Shown: in pieces, positions 21,244 to 31,878 of the stretch | Layout of the letters: the number at the start of each line of letters is the position of its first letter | Numbering within the stretch: the first letter of the stretch is position 1 | Source of the DNA: Glebionis coronaria | Lineage: Eukaryota; Streptophyta; Magnoliopsida; Asterales; Asteraceae | Assembly (NCBI GenBank): GCA_025667525.1 | Contig: CM046875.1 | Span: 286,272,140 to 286,336,139, forward strand | Direction: 5' to 3' | Length of the DNA: 64,000 nt | The notes under the pieces: model-generated | Seen by the model: only the letters and a program-made list of their open reading frames with translations | Databases searched by the model: none | What the model was told of the DNA's origin: nothing | Made by a program: the position numbers and the translations under genes

Positions 21244-23442
21244 GATTGTTAGGACCACATTTGTAACAGTTAGCAAAAATTGTAAAAAACACACAATTTC
21301 CTTTCCTTTCATTCCTTTTCCCTTTTTAGCTAAACTACTCATGAGTTTGACACACTCTTGAGTTAGTTAGTTAGTTAGTTAGCATACTTTTAACAGCTTT
21401 GTAACCAACTTCCATTAATCAAAATTCAAATTCTCATTTCCCGCCAATTCTGTTCTTCATTATATTGTTCATTTCCTGCTGCTATTGGATACTTGTGTTG
21501 CTGCATTGTGTTTGTTATGATCATTCCTTGATCATAACTGATTTTGAAGAAGAATTGTAGCTGTGTGTTCAATTCAGTCCAAGTTTTAGTAGATTTGATG
21601 ATTTCAAGCCATTTTAGCCATGATGATGATTTGTAGCTATTAGTTGATTGTTGATTAGTGTTTGTCTAGTGCTAAGGTGGTGGTTAGCACTAGAATAGAG
21701 AGCACAGCGCTCCTCTACTGCTCAGTGGTATCTACATAAGGTGCAAACGCCTCTTGTTTTCAATTCATCTCAATTGTCAAATGCATGCTACTTTCCCTAG
21801 TTAAAATCTTGTTGACTGTATGATCAAAGGTGTTAGGTTTGATAGCTAATTGATTGTAGATTAGATTGTAGCTTAAACTTGCTTTGTTGATTGTGGATTG
21901 TGCTTAGTTTTAGCTTATTGCAGTCTTTTTCAGCCTTAGTTTCTTCATTGAGTTCTAGTTGCTCTAATTGCTTGCTTATAGTTTTAAAATGTTCCTTTTT
22001 GAGTCTCAAATTTAGTAGCTAAGAGGTTTCATCCAGTCTTAACTAGCTCATTAAAAGTCTTTGAAAAATCTTTCAAGAATTCAGTAAAGGAGTGTTTGGC
22101 AACGGATTTTAGACTTAATCATTGTGTGATTTGTGTTGATTCAGTTGTTAGAAGTTGGATTTTAAACTTGATTTAGTGTAGTTGGATCAATTAGAGTACA
22201 TCTTAGCTGTTATTGTTCACTCATAGGTCATTTAGCTCAAGCTGACCTTGTACTCTCTTTGTGCTTCAGTTTTAGAAACTAGTATTTCAAAAACTTGCCA
22301 AATTCAAATCATTATAGCATCTTCATTCCTTAGTCATTTTAACTGAAACTTGTTTTCAAAGCTCAAGTAACATCCAAAGATTTAGTGTTAGGAAGGAAAT
22401 TCTACAGTTTAAGAAGATAAGCTAGAAAATAGCTTTTTGGTCAAAGTTGAGCAAAGCTCATTTTCTGTAATAAAGTAACCTACTGTTTTCACAGTTCTCC
22501 TAATCCACTTCATAAATTGTTTGATTTTCTTTTACAGAAACGTTTTAAAAGTGTTCATGGTTGATTTTTGAAATTTTCAGCTTTTTGCAAAATCTTGGTC
22601 AACGCTGGTCAACGATAAGCTCCTTTCAGCTTAATTCATTTTCCTAGCTTATTACTTGATGAAAATTGTTCTAGTTTGATTTCCCGTTCATCATTTGAAT
22701 AGCTTTATCAGTTTCAACAAGAAAATCAAGTTGTGATTGTCTAGATTTTGCTGTAGCTTATTTTGGGCTTATTGATAAGTTCTCATTTGCTTATTTTACG
22801 ACTTTAGCCAAAATCCTTGTTCACACGTAGCTTAATTTGGATTTAAAGTGTTTTGCAACTTGTTTCATTGAATTTGGTTCATTAATAAGCTCAAACGAGC
22901 TTATTTGTTTTCTAAACCCGTTTTTGGCTTAATAAGTTTTTTAAATTGCACTTAGGTCCTCCTTGTTTTAACAGTGTGTAAATTTGGCTAATCTTCCTTA
23001 TTTTTAGGAATTTGCAAATTGTAGTCCTTTCAGTTTTGGATTTGGTTATATTCAGTTTACAAGTTTGTTAAGTTGTTACATATTAGTTAGTTTGTTATAG
23101 AATTTACATATTTGATCCTTGTAGTTTACTGATTTACACTTTTAATCCCTAGACTTGTTAGAATTTACATTTCAAGCATTTATCTTTCCTAGAATTTACA
23201 TTTTCAGTCCTTTAAGTTTCATATTTTACATTTTGAATATTACTTGAATAAAAACTTGGTATTTGCAAAATGTTTTACATATAAGTAGGTAATATTTTTC
23301 CGTTTTGCAAGGCTTTGTTGAATTAGCAAATAGAATATCCAAACAAGATTAACAACCAAAAACAGTTAAAAACCCGATATTGGTTGGACTTTCAATTAGC
23401 AAGAACTGAGAAAAAACGAACTGCATTATACTCAATTTCAAA

Positions 23443-23460
23443 TGGCGCCGCTGCCGGTTC
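23443..23460 (+). other. Primer binding site of B
   Basis: TGGCGCCGCTGCCGGTTC, two bases after the LTR. It fits complementarity to tRNA-Asp, as in Athila elements, with small mismatches. Nearly identical in element A. Confidence 0.85.
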
Positions 23461-24215
23461 TTTGACTACACGAGAGACTATCGATTGACGGTTTTCATTG
23501 GCTTTTGGGATCCGTTCACTTTGTGAACGTTATTTTACGTATCATAAATAAAAAACAAATAAAAAATCAAAAATATAAAAATATATAAAAACTAAAAAAT
23601 TAACAAAACAATTCTTTTCCTAAAGAATTGACCAAAAAAATAAAAAAATCCAAAAAGCAATTTTTTTCCTAAGAGATTGCAACCAAAAATATATATTATT
23701 GGATTCTCTCGGTTTTTATGTACATATAGTATTTTCTCTTAAAAAACTCATAAATACAAAAATATTTTCCATATATTATTATAAGTAAATACGTATACGT
23801 ATAAGAACAACCAATCTACATATCTTCCATAAGTATTGCCGAGGCAATACACCGTGTTGAGGGGCGTTCCGGTCCTTGACACGTGTATCGATCAAACAAA
23901 ATAAAGCAAGAATAGATAAATACTCTCAATAAGCAACAATTCGACGAATACGAACATTTAAGTGAATAGAAAGGCGATGTGCTATAAAATGCCATCTAAG
24001 GGTCAATAGGTACTTAAGTGCTTCGTGCCACCTAACCCCCCGTTCACTTGTAAGTATTCTAAGAAGGAAGGCTTTATTGAGGGTCTTGCACCCAAGTAGT
24101 ACATAAGTATATTGTTATTTTCTTGTGGATATTTAATATTGAAACTCGAAGAGGATAATCCATTTCTCTTCAAAGTCACACGAGAGCTTCTCTCTCATTC
24201 CTCGTATTGAGTTGC
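23461..24215 (+). other. Leader of B with two hairpins
   Basis: Noncoding. A CGTTCAC/GTGAACG hairpin lies at 23513-23529, shared with A. A second, at 24000-24038, has outer arms GGGT/ACCC, inner arms AGGT/ACCT and an internal palindrome ACTTAAGT (24012-24019). The second is matched in D1 with different but complementary arms. The rest is A/T-rich. Confidence 0.65.
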
Positions 24216-25112
24216 ATGCTCACTCGCGGGCGTGCACAAATACCGATTGGTGTACAACCTATTCCTCCAAAAAGGAAGAAAAAGAGAAAGAGTAAGACCA
24301 CCACCGTCCACCAAGCCGATCACGAGAATCGTGCTTTGACTCCACCACAAGAAGCCATGGCTATTGATAATCGCTCTTTGTATGAACGTATGCAAACCAA
24401 CATTCATGGATATGCTAGTGCTATTAAGATTCCCGACTTTCCCGCAAACACATTTGAGCTACATACATCTATGATCAATATGGTTTCACAATCACCTTTC
24501 TTTGGTAAACAGAATGAGGATCCTCATGCTCACCTTAAGAGATTCCTTTCTCTTTGCAATACCATTAAGCATAATGGAGTTCCACATGAGGTGATTAGGT
24601 TGATGTTAGTGTCATTTTCCCTAGAGGGACTTGCTAAGCATTGGTTAGACACCCAACCACCCGATAGTATCACCACATGGGATGGTTTCACCACTAAGTT
24701 TTTGAACAAGTTCTTTCCTCCACATAAGACTATGGCTTTGAGGACTTTAATTATAGGCTTTCAACAAAAACCTAGTCAATCCTTTAGTGATGCTTGGGAA
24801 GAGTATAGTGAGTTATTGAGGCGATGCCCTAATCATGGATTGGATCAAGTTCACCAAATCAATCTCTTCTATAATGGCCTTAAATCTCACCACCAAGATT
24901 CACTCAATGCTTCCGCGGGAGGGAATATTCTTCTTAAAACCTACCAAGAGGCTTTGGACATCATTGAGACTAAAGCAATGGTTCAAACAAACAACCAATT
25001 TGAAGAAAGGGTTCATGTTATCCAAAACAATTCTCAAACTCCTTGTGACAACCAACTCCTTAATTTCAACAAGAGATCCTTCAACAAGTCAAACAAGGAC
25101 AACAAGAAATGA
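24216..25112 (+). CDS. Gag N-terminal part of B
   Basis: Athila-type gag. The ATG at 24216 (MLTRGRAQ) is chosen because the codons just upstream (from 24207) begin with TTG. After a basic stretch (KRKKKRKSK) comes the capsid-like domain: MAIDNRSLYERM, DPHAHLKRFLSLCNTIKHNG, LMLVSFSLEGLAKHWLD, TTWDGFTTKFLNKFFPPHKT, SDAWEEYSELLRRCPNHG, HQINLFYNGL and NASAGGN. It would assemble the particle. The last ~15 residues are out of the family phase: the true frame overlaps as the next ORF, so a one-base change lies shortly before 25090. The ATGA overlap is a by-product of that shift. Confidence 0.88.
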   Translation: MLTRGRAQIPIGVQPIPPKRKKKRKSKTTTVHQADHENRALTPPQEAMAIDNRSLYERMQTNIHGYASAIKIPDFPANTFELHTSMINMVSQSPFFGKQNEDPHAHLKRFLSLCNTIKHNGVPHEVIRLMLVSFSLEGLAKHWLDTQPPDSITTWDGFTTKFLNKFFPPHKTMALRTLIIGFQQKPSQSFSDAWEEYSELLRRCPNHGLDQVHQINLFYNGLKSHHQDSLNASAGGNILLKTYQEALDIIETKAMVQTNNQFEERVHVIQNNSQTPCDNQLLNFNKRSFNKSNKDNKK

Positions 25113-28006
25113 CTCAAGAGATAGTTCAAGCCCTTAAGACCGTTTCACTGAACAATTCTTCAAATAATGTGAATGCCATTGCCATTTCTTGTGTTACTTG
25201 TGGAGGTCCCCATTCTTATGAACAATGTGATAAGGTGCAAGTGTATCAAGGGGAATGCTATGCTTACCACGAGGAACATCGTGAACACTTCAAGCCTAAT
25301 ATCAATCCAAATAACCTTTCTTACAAGTCCCAAAACTACCTTACTCCACCCGGATTCCCACCCCAACCACCTACCCAAATTCAACAAAATCCACCTCAAA
25401 TTTTACGAAGGAATCAAGGGCAAAGACCACCTTACCAAGGAAATAACTACAAGGGACCCAATCAATTTCAACCTCAAGAAAATACCTTTTATCCACCAAA
25501 TCAAGGATTTAATTCCCAACCTTTACCTTTCCAACCTCAAGGTTTTCAAGGTCATGTGCCACAAGAGTATAACACAATGGATCTCTTGCAAAAAATGAAT
25601 CAAGAGAATGAAAGGAAGTTCCAAGCTATGGAGAAGAAAATGAATGACCAAATCAATAGGGTTTTAGTGGCATTAAATCAAAGACCACAAGGGGCTTTAC
25701 CTTCCAACACACAAACAAACCCTAGGGCCAATGTCAATGCTATTACAACAAGGAGTGGAACAACAACAAAGGATCCTTCACCTCCTAAACCTACTATTGT
25801 TCAACCCACTTGTGCTCCTACTTGTGACAAGCCTTCTACTTCTACTTTGCCTCCTCAAAATGCTCCTATTCACTCAAACACACCTTCTCAAACTCCTCAT
25901 ACTTCTCCTTTACCTTCCACACTTCCCAATGAAGAAGCTAACAAAGACAAATCTTCCACTACAACACCTATTCCACCTCCACCAAAACCTACTCTTCCAT
26001 ATCCTTCAAGGTTGAAAAAGGACAAGTTAAAGAACAAGGATGACATCCAAGTCTCCAATTTCTTAAGGATGTTCAAGCAACTCAACATCAATATATCTTT
26101 TGCGGAAGCTCTTGCTTATATGCCAAAGTTTGCTAAGATGTTCAAGGATTTGCTCTCAAACAAAGAAAAATTGGTTGATTTGCCCAACACATTCCTTAAT
26201 GAAAATTGTTCCGCGGTGTTACTTAAAACCTTACCAACAAAACTTGGAGATCCGGGGCGCTTCTTGATACCTTGTAATTTTCTCGGTGTTGAAAATTGCA
26301 TGGCTTTGGCGGATCTAGGGGCGAGCATAAACCTCATGCCTTTATCGGTTTGGAAACAACTATCTCTTCCCGAGCTCACTCCCACTAGGATGACTCTTGA
26401 ACTAGCCAACCGAACCATAGCTCACCCCGTAGGTATAGCGGAAGATGTGTTTGTAGGTGTGGATAAGTTTACCTTTCTGGCCGACTTTGTAGTGGTTGAT
26501 TATGACATGGATCCTAGAGTGCCTTTGATTGTTGGTAGACCGTTTTTGAGAACGGGTCGTACCATGATAGATGTGGCGGAAGGAGAATTAATTATGAGAG
26601 TAGAAGATGAGAGAGTGGTGTTTAAGTTAGGGAAAGTTTGTGATAGGAAAGAGGTTAAGGAGTCTAGACCTTGTGAGACTATTAACATTGTGGATGTGCT
26701 AGATGAAGTGTGTAATGAACACTTTCATGATGCTTGTAAGAGTGCTAGTGATGAGATGCCCCATGTTGAAACCGTGGCATCAATTGCTCCCTCTTTAACA
26801 CCTTTTGGAGAGAGTGATTTCCTCTTGGAGGAATTTGAGTCCAACTTTCTTGGTGATGATGATTCTCCCATCAATTGGGAAGAAGATATTCTTACAATCC
26901 AAAAGTTGCTCAATGAGGACCCTATTCCTTCTCCTATTCCACAAGAGATTACTATTGAGGAACCTTCTATAGTTAAACCTTCCATAGAGAGTCCACCTCC
27001 CATTGAGCTTAAGGACCTTCCATCCCACTTAGAATATGCTTTCTTAGAGGGCAAAGACCAATTACCGGTGATCATTGCTAAAGAGTTGAAAGAGGATGAG
27101 AAAGAGCAACTTATTGAAGTTCTTAAGAAACATAAGAAAGCTTTAGCATGGAAAATATCCGACATAAGGGGAATTGATCCACATTTTTGTACACACAAAA
27201 TCCTTATGGAGGATGACTATAAACCCGCCATTCAAAACCAAAGGAGAGTTAACCCAAAAATCCATGAGGTTATTAAGAAGGAAGTGATTAAACTCTTAGA
27301 TGCGGGTATGATTTATCCCATTTCCGACTCTCCATGGGTTAGCCCGGTTCATTGTGTTCCAAAGAAGGGTGGAATCACCGTGGTGCCTAATGAGAACAAT
27401 GAGCTTATTCCCACGAGACTTGTGACCGGTTGGAGAGTTTGCATTGATTATAGAAAACTCAATGAGGCAACTAGGAAAGACCATTTCCCGCTTCCCTTTA
27501 TGGATCAAATGCTTGAACGCTTAGCGGGAAATGAGTACTATTGTTTTCTTGATGGCTTTTCGGGTTATTTCCAAATACCCATTGACCCTAAGGATCAAGA
27601 AAAGACCACATTCACTTGTCCCTACGGTACATTTGCTTACAAGAGGATGCCTTTTGGCTTATGTAATGCACCGGGGACGTTTCAAAGGTGCATGATGGCG
27701 ATTTTTCATGATATGATAGAGCAAACCATGGAGGTTTTTATGGATGACTTTTCCGTTTTTGGAAATTCATTTAGCTCATGTCTCACCAATCTTGAAAGGA
27801 TGCTTAAGCGTTGTGAGGAAACACGTTTGGTGCTTAATTGGGAGAAATGTCACTTTATGGTGAAAGAGGGGATTGTTTTAGGACACAAGATATCCAACAA
27901 GGGATTAGAAGTTGATCGAGCTAAAATTGATGTGATTGCTAAACTTCCCCCACCCACCTCGGTAAAAAGGTGTGAGGAGTTTCTTAGGTCATGCGGGATT
28001 TTATAG
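25109..28006 (+). pseudogene. Gag C-terminus, protease and RT of B
   Basis: Continues gag with a knuckle CVTCGGPHSYEQC, a long Pro/Gln/Asn-rich stretch, and a Pro-rich linker. The protease core is ALADLGASINLM (Asp at 26311), the DLG variant usual for Athila. Then a spacer with acidic stretches, and RT from about 27060: VCIDYRKLNEATRKDHFPLP, the first Asp in FLDGFSGYFQI, FMDDFSVFG as the YXDD-box variant, and LGHKISNKGLEVD. The frame is lost at about 27975-28006 (RSCGIL) where RT passes to RNase H in another phase. Catalytic residues are intact. Confidence 0.88.
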
Positions 28007-28727
28007 GCGCTTTATACAAGATTTTTCTAAGATAGCTAGACCGATGACTCACCTCTTGGAGAAAGAGGCTCCTTTCATTTTTAACCAAGATTGTTTAGAC
28101 TCTTTTGAGACCCTTAAGGAAAAATTGACTAAGGCTCCCGTTTTGGTTTCTCCAAATTAGGAATTACCTTTTGAGCTTATGTGTGACGCTAGTGATTATG
28201 CAGTGGGGGCCGTCTTAGGACAAAGAGTTAATAAGCATTTTCAACCTATACACTATGCGAGTAAAACCATGACTGGTGCACAACTTCATTACACTACCAC
28301 GGAAAAAGAGTTGCTTGCTATAGTATATGCTTTTGAGAAGTTTAGACCATATCTTGTGCTTTCCAAAACCATAGTGTATACGGATCATTCCGCTCTCAAG
28401 TATCTTATGACAAAACAAGATGCTAAGCCTAGGCTTTTGAGATGGGTCTTGTTACTTCAAGAGTTTAAGATAGAGATTCGTGATAAGAAAGGGGCCGAGA
28501 ATTTAGCGGCGGATCATTTGAGTAGACTTGAGCATCCTTTTCAAGGAGATTTCCCACACCAAGAAATCAATGAATCCTTTCCATTAGAGGAGCTCATGTC
28601 TATCTCTTCCCAAGAGGATGCCACTCCTTGGTTTGCGGATATCGCAAATTATCTTGTGGGCAATGTGCTTATTGAGGGTCTTACTTATCAACAAAAGAAA
28701 AAGTTTCTTAAGGAAGTTAAGTATTAA
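27972..28727 (+). pseudogene. RT end and RNase H of B, broken
   Basis: RSFLGHAGFYRRFI continues RT after the frameshift. TAG at 28158-28160 interrupts it where the family has Trp (TGG) before [21 protein letters not shown], the start of RNase H. Further RNase H signs are [31 protein letters not shown] and ADHLSRL. The frame stops at 28725 (TAA) just before FWDDPYLF, which begins the integrase zinc region. Confidence 0.88.
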
Positions 28728-29912
28728 TTTTGGGATGATCCATATCTTTTTAGGCAATGTGCGGACTATATCATTAGACGGTGTGTAGATGGGCCCGAGG
28801 CATTTAAGATCTTAGAGGCGTGTCATAAAGGACCTACGGGTGGACATTTTGGGCCTAACTACACCGCCAAGAAAGTCTTTGATTCGGGTTACTATTGGCC
28901 TTCCATTTACAAAGATGCCCATGAAATGGTGAAATTTTGTGATGTTTGTCAAAGACAAGGAAAAATTACACAACGTGATGAGATGCCACAAAATTTTATC
29001 CAAGAGTGTGAGATATTTGATGTATGAGGCATTGATTTCATGGGACCTTTTCCATCCTCTAAGGGAAACAAGTATATACTTGTGGCGGTGGATTATGTGT
29101 CCAAATGGGTGGAGGCTAAAGCCTTACCTACCAATGATGCTAGAGTGGTTGTGAAGTTTTTGAAACAATTGTTTGCTAGATTTGGTGTACCTCGGGCCAT
29201 CATAAGTGATCGTGGTACGCACGTTTGTAATGATCAATTCACGAGAGTTATGAAGAAATATGGAGTGAATCATAGACTTTCTACCGCGTATCACCCTCAA
29301 ACAAATGGTCAAACTGAGGTCACAAATCGTGGTTTAAAGAGAATTTTAGAGAGAACGGTGGGAAAGCATCGAGCTTCTTGGTCGGATAAGCTTGATGATG
29401 CTTTGTGGGCGTTTAGGACGGCTTTTAAAACACCAATTGGTTGTACGCCTTATAGGCTTGTCTATGGAAAAGCGTGCCACCTCCCATTTGAGTTAGAACA
29501 TAAGGCATCTTGGGCTCTCAAGTGGGCTAACTTTGATTTAAATCAAGCCGGTTCACATAGGAAAGATCAACTCAATGAGATGGATGAGTTGAGAGCCAAT
29601 GCCTATGAGAATTCTTTGCTTAACAAGGAAAAGACTAAGAAATTGCATGATGCTAAGATCAAGAATCGTGAGTTCAAAGTTGGAGAGCCGGTTCTCCTCT
29701 TTAACTCAAGATTGAAGCTTTTTGCGGGCAAGCTTAAGTCGAGATGGTCCGGTCCATTCACTATTGCTCAAGTGTTTCCATATGGAACTCTTGAGTTGTC
29801 CCAACCCGATGGTCCAAATTTTAAAGTGAATGGTCACCGTGTTAAACATTACTTTGGGGAGGACATTTCCGTTGAAATGGTCCAAGAGGTCCCCATTTTC
29901 CTCATGAATTAA
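28728..29912 (+). pseudogene. Integrase of B
   Basis: A zinc-binding HHCC region ([15 protein letters not shown], then FCDVCQRQG) is followed by a TGA at about 29025 at an expected Trp codon before GIDFMGPF. The core is complete from there: [16 protein letters not shown] and [16 protein letters not shown] give the D,D,E residues. The C-terminal part has the usual gypsy [21 protein letters not shown] motif and a SH3-like end ([18 protein letters not shown]). It ends at TAA after VPIFLMN. It would insert the DNA copy; a single stop disables this one. Confidence 0.88.
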
Positions 29913-30255
29913 TTCATTGAGGGACGAGTCGAGCTAGAGACTCATTAACTCAAGCATCGTATAACTAGGTTTAGAGTGTTGTAGGTTAGAAATAAATGTA
30001 TAGACTTGGAGATAAGTGTAGGGGAGACTTTCTTTTGTCTTCATGATTGTTTGTAGGGTTGCTCACTCATCTCATGCTTTGGAGCTTATGGAGGAGGCCC
30101 TTGTATCCGGTTCACTTTGTTACTTTAGTGATTTTTCATTGACACCTTGTGCTTAAACATGATTTCACTAATAGTTGTCCTTTCCTTAACTTGGGTTAAG
30201 CAAAGTTTATTCATTGTCATAAGTGTAGGGGAAGTTTTTATACTTCCATGCTCTT

Positions 30256-30275
30256 AAACATTGAGGACAATGTTT
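30256..30275 (+). other. Conserved 3' hairpin of B
   Basis: Arms AAACATTG and CAATGTTT with loop AGGA, followed three bases later by a polypurine-like TTAAGTGTAGGGGGG. Same structure in A (2765) and D2 (59832). Confidence 0.8.
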
Positions 30276-31864
30276 AGCTTAAGTGTAGGGGGGTCTTCTA
30301 TCGAAGTGACCTTACCTAGAACTTGTCATTGTCTTGCATGATAACATGGAAAATTGAATTTTCAACATTTTTCAAATTTTTGATTTACTTTGGCCAACAA
30401 AAATATGCATTCATAATTTTTGCATCAATCATTTTTGCATAACACATTTGCATTGTATATATTTCTTCTTTATGTTTCATCAAAAATATATAAAAAGAGA
30501 AAAAATATAATAAAACATGGTTTTAACAAGTTTAGATTTCTTTGACATATTAGGCCCGCCATGGATATTTTGACTCAACCCGAGTTTGCTTATTTTAGCA
30601 TTCTCTAGCTAGTATCCTTAACCATGTAGTCCTTCATTGGTCTATTAGGCTAAGCATCCACCAATCTCATTATTTGAGATTTTAAATTTGTGGAGAATGG
30701 GAAATGATAGAGTTGAAGCAAGTGTAAAAGGGCTAGATAGACTTCATGGCAATTACTTGTGGCTAAACCCTTCTCTTCTTTATCTCTACTTTCTTCGCAT
30801 GTATATAATTGTTAATAAATAATCAAGTACGGTTTTAATTGGTTTGTAATCTCTTATGCATTTTTGGCTAATCATTTATGGTTGATATGAGTACGTCTTA
30901 AGATTCTAAGTTAGCACGTTTTATGTGTACTAGACTTATGTCATGCTCCATACTTAGCGGGTGTTTTTCCTTTTCTTCTTTTCAAATTTCTTTGTGAGGA
31001 ATAAAGAAAAATAAGAGCGGCTTATGAAAAAAAATGAGTGGCTAGAAAAAAAAAAGAAAAAAAAATAATAATGCAAGACTCCCAAGAGGGGCAGTGTGGT
31101 GTTAATTATAGTGACTATTGAGTTCCAATATTACCTTGACGGGTTGCGGGGATTCAATAGATTGCTCCAATCCAATATTACCTTGACGGGTTGCGGGGTT
31201 GAAGATCCAAAGTCTCAAAAAGATGGCGGATGTAAATTATTGCGTGAGTTTTATTTTGCTTTCCTTAGCGAGTGTGTAGTTACTTATGAAAGCATGACAT
31301 GAGGATTTTACACATAAGGCGAATGACTTATTACTCTTAAAACGGACTTATATTAATTGTGAGCGGTTTTTCAAGTAATGGATGAGAGGATTACTTAGGA
31401 TTAAAACCGTGCTTCCTTATTTTTGGATTTTACATTTCTTATACTTCCCACTTGAATAATGACAAATTTGCCCACAAGCAATTTGCTCGAATAATAACCG
31501 GTTCCACATTTAATTGTCATGAATAAGTTGATGCACTTTTTACTTGTGAATGCAATGATCCCATTTTTAAGCTTGGTATGGGGAAAGTGAAACTTGAGGG
31601 TGATAAATGTCCATGGTACCCAAGCCCTAATCTAAGCCATTGAATTATTTATGAGATATTTCCATCAAAACCATTTCAAGAAAAATCAAAAAGATATAGA
31701 TAGAATTGTATTTTGTTCATTGCATTATTAAAAGTCAAAATCATGCATCATTTAGTTTAGAGTAGTGTAGATGCATCTCATATGGCCAAGGTGGATTAAT
31801 TATGAGGGAAATGTAAATTTGAACTTTAATATATATAATATTGCATGAGGACATGACAATGTTC

Positions 31865-31878
31865 GAGTGTAGGGGATT
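31865..31878 (+). other. Polypurine tract of B
   Basis: GAGTGTAGGGGATT directly before the 3' LTR start TGATATGAG. Same core as in A. Confidence 0.85.

Larger units (their letters stand above)
20358..23440 (+). repeat. 5' LTR of B
   Basis: TGATATGAG to CTCAATTTCA. It starts with a perfect hairpin (20359-20380), has five W-box sequences at 20634-20682, a TATAAATA at 21236, and an AGTT microsatellite near 21361. No gene is seen in it. Confidence 0.95.
29913..31878 (+). other. 3' noncoding block of B
   Basis: About 2 kb without a credible gene; no env-like ORF. It contains polypurine-like boxes at 30013-30025, 30220-30234, 30279-30293 and the real tract at 31865-31878, the conserved hairpin at 30256-30275, the segment shared with A and D2 (about 30510-30720), and a 27-bp direct repeat at 31124-31150 and 31172-31198. 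Confidence 0.75.

Noticed and set aside
22605..22622. GTCAACGCTGGTCAACG in the B LTR as a decamer copy
   Set aside because: Isolated, lacks TGACA after CGCTG, and not at 21-bp spacing; likely coincidence.
25109..25112. ATGA overlap in B as programmed reinitiation
   Set aside because: The family phase runs through the overlap from upstream, so the first frame is simply shifted at its end.
29913..31878. An env-like gene after integrase in B
   Set aside because: The longest frame is under 70 codons and no membrane segment is present.
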